From NCBI GenBank assembly GCA_017354895.1, contig CP071500.1, positions 23,819 to 87,818 of the forward strand: a stretch of DNA of 64,000 bases, given 5' to 3'. Position numbers and translations under genes: made by a program. The notes under the pieces were generated by a model that saw only the letters and a program-made list of their open reading frames with translations, was not told the origin of the DNA and made no database searches. Positions 53,701 to 61,400 of the stretch are shown in pieces. Every line of letters starts with the position of its first letter. Within the stretch, counting starts at the first letter, position 1. Source of the stretch: Podospora comata (lineage: Eukaryota; Ascomycota; Sordariomycetes; Sordariales; Podosporaceae).

Positions 53701-54579
53701 ATACTAAAGTATTGAAATCTAATGTAGATCGATCACTTTTATTAGCTGATATTAAAGATATACTTAATGGACCTTCTAATTTTGAGATAAAGAATGGTCA
53801 AAAGTTTATAATTTCATTAAATAAATATTATAAATCTTCTCGTAAAAATAGTAGTGTGGAAATATTGGATGATGTAGGTAATATTATTCTTTCATTTGAG
53901 TCTTTAGCAGACTGTAGTGCATACCTTAAAGTTGACCCCAGCACTGTATCCAAGAGAATTAAACATAACATATCTTTTTCTTTAAATAATAAACAAGTTT
54001 ATGTGAAAAAAAAAAAAGCGAGAAATAAGGAATTTAGTACTTCGTCGCGCTGCGTGGGTATAATTTTGTGGTTTGGGGTGTAGGTATCTTTAATAAATTA
54101 ATACAAATAACAGCAAACATATTAATAAGTGAAACATAACATAATTGGAAGTTAGTGATCCTTCAATGTCAGTTTTAGCAGAGGGTCACCAATGATATTG
54201 AAGTTACCAATATCCTGATTTTTTAGATTCTAATGATCAATTCATAGAATTTGATTCATATATAGTACCAGAATCTGATTTAGATGAAGGAGGATTAAGA
54301 ATGTTAGAAGTGGATAATAGAGTTGTTCTTCCTGAATTAACACATGTTAGATTTATTATAACAGCAGGTGATGTTATACATTCTTTTGCTGCTCCTGCTT
54401 TAGGTATAAAATGTGATGCATACCCTGGAAGATTAAATCAAGTATCTGTTTTTATTAATAGAGAAGGAGTATTCTACGGTCAATGTTCAGAAATATGTGG
54501 AATATTACACAGCTCTATGCCTATAGTAATAGAATCGGTATCTTTAGAAAAATTCCTTATTTGATTAAAAGAACAATAG
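50714..54579 (+). CDS. cox2: Cytochrome c oxidase subunit 2 (first and last exon; middle not found)
   Basis: Exon 1 (50714-50917) reads [20 protein letters not shown]... to ISHKYLNHG, covering the first membrane helix. The last exon (54148-54579) starts [20 protein letters not shown] and has the CuA site in [15 protein letters not shown], ending SLEKFLIWLKEQ. In fungi about 30 residues lie between NHG and EVSDP (second membrane helix, WTITPA...FPSFKLLYLMD). I could not find these ~90 bases anywhere between the two exons on either strand. Either they are very diverged, split into micro-exons, lost in assembly, or this copy is defective. The exons seen are otherwise intact and in frame. Confidence 0.88.
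50918..51846 (+). CDS. GIY-YIG homing endonuclease (cox2-i1), frameshifted
   Basis: The nuclease domain reads [30 protein letters not shown], then after shifts [24 protein letters not shown] and [20 protein letters not shown]. Repeated [17 protein letters not shown] modules follow, and a NUMOD1-like end ([20 protein letters not shown]). Breaks near 50945, 51235, 51305 and 51402. Stop TAA about 51844-51846. Confidence 0.82.
50918..52200 (+). mobile_element. Group I intron cox2-i1 (3' end approximate)
   Basis: It follows ...KYLNHG. The core after the ORF shows tatatgctggaaactcc (51905), ttatcagcaggaaacc (about 51999), gatcctcagtagactctac (52107-52125) and cttaagtcc (52174-52182); an extra ta interrupts the usual cagagactacac. 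The 3' splice site is not fixed because the next exon was not found. Confidence 0.7.
52201..54147 (+). mobile_element. Group I intron cox2-i2 (5' end approximate)
   Basis: The core precedes the ORF: atgttcaacgactag (52298-52312) and gatgacatagtctgaac (52444-52460), nearly the same as cox1-i15. It ends at G54147 before EVSDP. The 5' splice site is unknown because the upstream exon is missing. Confidence 0.68.
52509..54083 (+). CDS. LAGLIDADG homing endonuclease with NUMOD-like tail (cox2-i2), intact
   Basis: One frame of about 520 codons with TGA Trp codons. Motifs are [20 protein letters not shown] (52860-52919) and [19 protein letters not shown] (about 53269-53325). The tail reads [20 protein letters not shown], and a C-terminal module [20 protein letters not shown] with [15 protein letters not shown] follows, as in nad5-i1. 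Longer than usual for the class (about 300) because of leader and tail. TTG 52509 is the first alternative start; no nearby ATG precedes the domain. Confidence 0.87.
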
Positions 54580-55173
54580 GAGGGATAGGTTGTTAAACTA
54601 AAATGTCTGTTTTGTATTTATATTACGACGACGAAGTCGTCGTATTGGCGGTGACAAAGTCGCCGCAAGAAGTCATACAACAAGGTCGTACGAATTACGA
54701 ATACTTTTTTTTTTAAGAATAGCGGCTCGCGAGAGCGGGATACGGCGCTATATATAAAGCTCGTCTTTATATTAAGATTTTATATTTTGTTGGGGCGCGA
54801 CGACGAAGTATATATGCATACTTCGTAGGCGCAGGCTCATAATTAATGCGAAGCGCGAAACACAAAACGCAAAACACTAAAACTAAATATATAATGCGTA
54901 TGGTAGCCATACGTATTGTTTATTTAATCCTTTTAAACATATTTTATAAGAAAAGGGGAGAAGCCTTAAAATTAGTTTACTACTTTTAAACAGGTTAATC
55001 CTTAAAGTTAAAGCCCCTTTATAGATAAAGATTAATTTATTCTTACAATAATATCTTACTTAATTAAAAAATTAATTAGGATTTTTTATTTTTATAAAGT
55101 TCAAGGGGCTAACCTTGAAGGTAATTTTTTTTTTTTTAGTAGGGTAGTATATTTTAATTTGATTTTTATTCAA
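54580..55173 (+). other. Spacer cox2-nad4 with double hairpin element
   Basis: Two adjacent GC hairpins: TACGACGAC-GAA-GTCGTCGTA (54624-54644) and GCGGTGAC-AAA-GTCGCCGC (54648-54666), a layout like the double-hairpin elements known from fungal mtDNA. A cggcgctatatata motif (54744-54757) and gaagtatatatgcatacttcg (split, 54805-54825) follow. The rest is AT-rich, with no gene. Confidence 0.65.
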
Positions 55174-56734
55174 ATGTCAGGATTGTTATATGCTCTATTA
55201 ATTATACCTATGATAGGTATTTTTTTTATTTTAAGTTTTGATAGTTATAATTTTAATATTACTAGTAATAACAGTAATAGTGGGAGTTTTAGTGAAGCCG
55301 GAGCTGGTAAGAATAGTGGAGGAGAATTATTAAAAGTCCTCGTAATAAATAATGAATTAAATTTTTATAAAAAAATTGCTTTTATAACTACAATTATGAA
55401 TTTAATTGTATCATTAATAATTTATATCTTGTTTGATTTTAGTACTAATCAATTTCAATTTGTACAAGATGATTTGGAATTAAGTGTTTATAATATATAT
55501 TTAGGGGTGGATGGTCTTTCAATATATTTTGTATTATTAACAACTATAATAATGCCTATAGCATTAATATCAAATTGAAATTCAATAACACATAATATTA
55601 AGGCATATTTAATAATAATATTATTGCTGGAAACTCTTTTATTGGCCGTATTTTTAGTATTAGATGTATTATTATTTTATATATTTTTTGAAAGTATATT
55701 ACCGCCTTTATTTATATTAATAGGTTTATTTGGATCAAGTAATAAAGTAAGAGCTAGTTTTTATATTTTTTATATACATTGTTAGGATCATTATTTTTAT
55801 TATTATCTATTTTAACTATGTCTTCTTAATTAATTGGTACAACATATTTGGATGTTTTATCAAAAGTAATTTTGAATATACAACTCAAATATTTTTATTT
55901 TTAGGAGTATTTATAGCTTTTGCTGTAAAAACTCCTACAGTTTTCTTAAATAGTTGATTATTAAAAGCTCATGTAGAATCGCCCTTAGGTGGAAGTATAG
56001 TACTTGCAGGTATTGTATTAAAATTAAGTTTATATGGTATATTTAGACTAATCCTACCTTTATTACCTAAAATATCTTTAAATTATACTTCTATAATTTT
56101 TAGTATAGGTATTATTACAATAATTTATGCCAGTTTTAGTACATTACGAACTATAGATATAAAAGAACTAATTGCTTATAGCTCAGTATCTCATGCTGCA
56201 GTTTATTTAATAGGTGTATTCAGTAATATTATTCAAGGGATTGAAGGTGGTATACTTTTAGGTTTAGGACATGGATTTGTGTCAAGTGGGCTATTTATAT
56301 GTGCAGGAGGTGTATTGTATGATAGATCTGGTACCAGAATAATATCTTACTATAGAGGAACTGCTCAAGTAATGCCTTTGTTCTCCATACTTTTTTTCAT
56401 TTTATGTTTAGGTAATTGTGGTGCACCTTTAACTTTAAATTTTGTAGGGGAATTTATGTCTTTATATGGAACTTTTGAAAGATTACCTTTATTAGGTCTA
56501 TTTTCTAGTTCTTCTATGATATTCTCGGCCGCTTACACTATATATATGTATAACCGTATAGCTTTCGGTGGTTCATTTAGTAAATTCTTTGAAGAAAATA
56601 TTGGTGATGTAACTAAAAGAGAATTCTTTTTATTATTTACTTTAATAATATTTACTATTATGTTTGGAATATACCCATCCTTTATTTTAGATGGCTTACA
56701 TTATAATGTAACAAGTTTATTGTTTGGTGTTTAG
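55174..56734 (+). CDS. nad4: NADH dehydrogenase subunit 4, intronless
   Basis: Start ATG 55174 gives MSGLLYALLIIPMIGIFFIL. Conserved parts are YLGVDGLSIYFVLLTTIIMP, FFESILPPLFILIG, AFAVKTPTVFLNSWLLKAHV, ESPLGGSIVLAGIVLKL, IAYSSVSHAAVYLIG, LGLGHGFVSSGLF and GNCGAPLTLNFVGEF: the proton-pumping antiporter-like subunit of complex I. About 520 residues. Frame breaks: T run 55766-55771 one short, an in-frame TAA at 55827-55829 (MSS-stop-LIGTT), and A run 55862-55865 one short. The stop TAG/TAA is at 56732-56734. The residues SNNSNSGSFSEAGAGKNSG near position 35 form an unusual hydrophilic insert. Confidence 0.93.
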
Positions 56735-56800
56735 AGTACTTTGTTGCTGTAATAAATAACAAAAGCAACTGTTTTCGTTTTTATTTTTTTTTTTTTTTAC

Positions 56801-56834
56801 GAGGTATCTAAAAGATATCGAAAGCCGTCCATAC
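56801..56834 (+). repeat. 34-bp direct repeat, left copy
   Basis: Identical to 57725-57758. Contains a small hairpin GGTATCT-AAA-AGATATC. Confidence 0.9.
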
Positions 56835-57724
56835 AGTTCTGACATTAAGCCCCTTATGAGTGCAAATTCATAGGAGGGAATTCATTAAAGATTTTAAGCT
56901 ATACAGCTACTATCTCAAATTAGAAAAAACTAATTTTAATTAGTGAAGTCCTGGAAATGTGGTTAAAAAGCAGTTTGATGTTCGCGCTAAGCTTGATAGA
57001 AGAGTAAAAAACTCTTCAAGCTTAGCTTGAAATTGTTATGTTATACAATAAATTAGATAAAATTTTATTTATCCTCCTCGTGTACTAATTGATGGATGAA
57101 AATAAGTAAAAAGAGTACCTCGGAGAAAACCGGAATCCTAAGCCTGGTGTCGAGCTGTGAATTTGAGAGGGTAACCGATCAAACAATAAACTCTAAGTTA
57201 GAAAAAATAAATAAATAAATTCCGGTAATTTTCCAATTTTCCTGCGAAGCCGAGGGGTAATCCTCAATTTTTAAGAGCTCGCGCCTAATAGAGTCTTTAA
57301 AAAGTGTATGACACACATACTCCATAGTACAAAAAATATTGTTATAAAGGATACCTTTGACCTAGGCAGGCTTCTAAACCCTCCGGGATATGAAGTAGAG
57401 CTCGAAAGTAATTATACGAATCACTTCAGGCGCAAGCTCGACCCAATATCTCCCACTATATCACTAACCACTATGATAAAAAGATATCTTCGGATACTTA
57501 TGAAGTTATCTGGTTAGGTTATGTATAGTTGCGATGTGCTGGGAAGAAAGTGGTATGTTAATACGGAGCGAGCTTGTGCCGCGCCACATGGTTATATAGG
57601 TTGGTTTGGGATACCCTATGGGATAATTTAGAGCATAATATAAAAAATGAAAAGAGTAAGGTACAGGTCAGGACGTATAATCACGCCGTACACTGCGAAC
57701 TAACTCGTCACAAAAAGCTGGCTG

Positions 57725-57758
57725 GAGGTATCTAAAAGATATCGAAAGCCGTCCATAC
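57725..57758 (+). repeat. 34-bp direct repeat, right copy
   Basis: Identical to 56801-56834; the two starts are 924 bases apart. Confidence 0.9.
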
Positions 57759-58010
57759 ATACTTCGTCTGCTATATATTGTGCTATATATAGCGCAATCT
57801 CCTCCCCCCCTCCTCCTCCCCTCGCACACACCATATCATGCTTGTGCCTGCTTGCACCTCAAGCAGGCACAAGCTCAATATTTACATCTTCCTATGCTCT
57901 GGCATAAGTTTAAATTAATATATAAGGCTGCGCAAGCTAAAGCTCTTATTATTTAAACTTAGAACTTGATACTTTTATATCAGTATTATTTCTATTTTTT
58001 CATAATTTAT

Positions 58011-58163
58011 ATGCCTCAATTAGTCCCATTTTATTTTGTTAATGAAATAACATTTACTTTTATTATACTTGCTATAACTGTGTATATTTTATCTAAGTAC
58101 ATTTTACCTAGATTTGTTCGTTTATTCTTATCTCGTACTTTTATATCTAAACTTTTAGGATAA
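58011..58163 (+). CDS. atp8: ATP synthase subunit 8
   Basis: Fifty codons: [20 protein letters not shown], a single membrane helix, then [20 protein letters not shown]. The MPQL start, one helix and basic C-terminus are diagnostic for this Fo stator subunit. An upstream in-frame ATA/ATG-like extension (57966) is disregarded because the family starts at MPQL. TAA at 58161-58163. No frame break. Confidence 0.93.
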   Translation: MPQLVPFYFVNEITFTFIILAITVYILSKYILPRFVRLFLSRTFISKLLG

Positions 58164-58492
58164 ATAAAAAGGCTACTGCTCCTGCAGCTAAGCGCAAGCT
58201 AAAGCTAAGGAGCTCGCATAGGCAGGCTGGCGGCGTAGCCGCAGCAACAGAGGTACAAATTGAGGATATTGGTCTTTTTTGGCGCTATACGTAGCGCGGC
58301 GCCATATACAGCGCTATATATAGCGCTATATATAGCGCAAGCTCCCCCTCCTCCTCCTCTTATTATATAAACATATGAAACCTCATACTCATAACTAGCA
58401 TAGAGAGTTATCGTTAATGGTAACATTTCATGAGGTTACTTTTTTATTAGCACTTTTTTTTTGATTATGTTTTTAATTTTTATATCTTTATT
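58164..58492 (+). repeat. Spacer atp8-nad1 rich in GC repeats
   Basis: It contains ggcggcgtagccgcagc (58229-58245, hairpin GGC-GGCTAC type) and a run of the palindrome agcgctatatatagcgc (about 58310-58337) ending in gcgcaagctcc and a CCTCCTCCTCC stretch. The same composite element occurs at 48365-48400 and 57770-57830. No gene. Confidence 0.7.
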
Positions 58493-61400
58493 ATGTATTA
58501 TTCTATCATTATTTCATTAATTGAGGTTGTATTGGTATTAGTTCCTGCCCTTTTAGGTATAGCTTATGTTACAATTGCGGAAAGAAAAACTATGGCAAGT
58601 ATGCAAAGAAGATTAGGTCCTAATTTCGTAGGTCGCACACACAGCGTCTCTAGTTCTTTTAAAAAATATTATCATACTTCTACAACTGATAAATTAATAA
58701 ATGGTTTATATTTAAACAGAAAAGCTCCTATTAAGCCTTTTAAAGACGGCGCAGCCGTAATTAAAACTTGTGAGGATTTATTGTCTCCTTCGGATCTTAA
58801 GACTTTTTTCAGAAGTATTAAAAGTAAAAGGGGTATATATATTTACTTACAAAGAAAATCCTGAGATTTTTTTATATAGGAAGAGCTAAAAATTTTAGAA
58901 ATAGATTTAAAGCTCATCTTAATATAAATTTACAAGATAAATTTCATATTTTTGCTAATGCTGTAGGTTGAGATAAATTTCATTTTTCAATTATTCAGAT
59001 TTGTAGTTTAGATATTCAAAAAGAAAGAGAGAATTATTATTTACAAAAATACTTACCTTTATTAAATACAATATATAAAAGTGAGATGTATACTATACAA
59101 AATTACGACTCTTTACATGAAATATTAAAACTTAAACAATTAGAATGAAACAAAGATAATAAATATTCAGGTATACCTGTCTATTTATATACTTATAGTG
59201 AAGGATCACTTAAGGATAACTATATCAAATTCGAGAGTATTAATAAATTATCTCAATATTTAAATATAAGCAGAGAAACTATAAATATTTATTTAAATAC
59301 TTATGTTCCTTATAAAAGCAATATTTTTAACTGATTTAATAGTAGATTTTGAATTAATAGACAAATTAGTAAGTGATACCATTCAAGGATTAGATTTAGA
59401 TCGTACTATAAGTAAAAAAGTCTGAGTTTATTCTATAGATACAAAAAGTAATATTGTTAAAAACATTTATAATTCTATAGGTGAGACAATTAAAATTTTA
59501 AATGTGTCACATAATTCAGTAAATAATCACTTAGATAAGTGAATACCTGGTGGTATTAAAAACAATTATTTATTTAGTAATGAATTGGATAATTTAAATA
59601 TAGAAAGATTAAAAGAAGTTCATTTTTCTAGAAAACATAATAACCTTAATGTTTGAATATATGATGCTAATACTTTAGAATTAATAGGTAATTTTAATAG
59701 TATAAAAAAAGCAGCAGATTATTTTAATGTAGATTATAGATCTTTAATTAATCATTTAGATACTAAAGAAGCTATAAATAAAGGAGGAATATTTATATAT
59801 TTATTTAAAAATGAGTTAGATACAGAAGATTTAAATCTTTTATCTAATAAATTTAATAAAGTTTCTAATATGACAACTAGTATTTGAGTATATAAATATG
59901 TAGATGATAAATTAACTTTAATCAATGACAATAAACCTAGCTATATTTCTAAATTATCTTTATCTAAAGATTTAAAAATAAGTGTTAAAACAATAAACAA
60001 ATATTTAGATTCAAATGAATCATATAAAGGGTATTATTTTTATAGTATATGTAAATAATAGTAAAAATAAAGCGTAGGAAACTTTATTTGGCCTTTAAAC
60101 CATCAAATTGACGGGGAAGCCTTAAAGCTATTTAGACTAAGCAAATTAAGTAATTAAGTTGTGGCTCGAAAGAGGTATAGTAACACATAAATAGATGCAC
60201 GAAAGGAAATAGGTAATCCGCAGCCAAGCCCCATATATTTATTGTATAAGTAATGGTGTGCAGTTCATCGACTAGACGGTGGTTGGTATTATTGTTCACA
60301 TAATACTTAAGATATAGTCAGACCCTATCCGAAAGGATACAGGAATATTTATATAATATTCTGTTAAATGGATAATATTTTTATTATTCAGGGAGAAGGC
60401 CCCTGCCTAAATCTACAGTATGATTTTTTTTATACATGATTAAAAGGGGAGATTCGTATTATGGACTACTTCAAGCCTTTGCCGATGCTTTAAAACTATT
60501 ATTAAAAGAATATGTAGCACCAACACAAGCTAACATAATCTTATTCTTTTTAGGTCCTGTTATTACATTAATTTTTTCTCTTTTAGGTTATGCAGTAATA
60601 CCTTATGTCCATAGGGTTATATAGTCAAACTACGGGGAACTCCTAAAGCTTATAGTACTAAACTAGGTACGAAAGTACTTAAGTGGCTGAAGTAATTATT
60701 CGGGTATAGTAATAAGTTATAAGATGATCAGAGGGGGCGCAAGCTCGCTCTGAGAAATGGACAATCGCGTATCTAAGTCAGTATTAAGAGAGCTCGCGCC
60801 TATAATACTGTAAAAGAGCAACGAGCAGACGGCTATAGGTATTTATAATATTATTGTAAATATTTAAGGTGTGCTCTATAAGCTTAGAAATAAGTTATCG
60901 TAAATTGTATCGTAAAAATAATAGCGGTTCACCATTAATTGAAAAGGCTGTACGCCACTCTAATTCTTTAAAAGTTAATTTTCGTCGTAATTATTCTACG
61001 ACGACGTCGAAAAATAAAAGCGACGAACGCCTCGCACAAGTAAATCCTTGATTTATAACAGGATTTACCGACGCTGAGGGTTGTTTTATGTGTAATATGA
61101 TAAAAAAAACCTAAATATAAAGCAGGTTGAGAAATTCAACCCGGAGCTTGCGCCTCCAAATTAAACTCCACGTTAAAGATTTTTTTGTTATATTAGGAAT
61201 TCAACGTAGTTTAGTGCGAAGCCTATATCGGTACTGTAGTTAATCGCCAATCTACATGTACTTTTAGAGTCAGAAAATTGCAAGAGCTAATAGAATTAAT
61301 TAAATTTTTTGATAAGTATCCTTTAATTTCTCTCCGGCCCCGCGCCATCGAGCGAAGCGATGGCGCGAGGGAGAAAAAAAGGGGATTATCTATTATTTAA

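Larger units (their letters stand above)
56735..58010 (+). other. Spacer nad4-atp8 holding a 0.9-kb segment between direct repeats
   Basis: No protein or tRNA gene recognised. A 34-base identical repeat (gaggtatctaaaagatatcg then aaagccgtccatac) occurs at 56801-56834 and 57725-57758. Between them are a long hairpin (56987-57025, CTAAGCTTGA..AGAAGAG with CTCTTCAAGCTTAG) and relatively GC-balanced sequence unlike normal spacer. GC motifs at about 57268 and 57429. It may be a decayed group II or other structured element. Confidence 0.55.
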
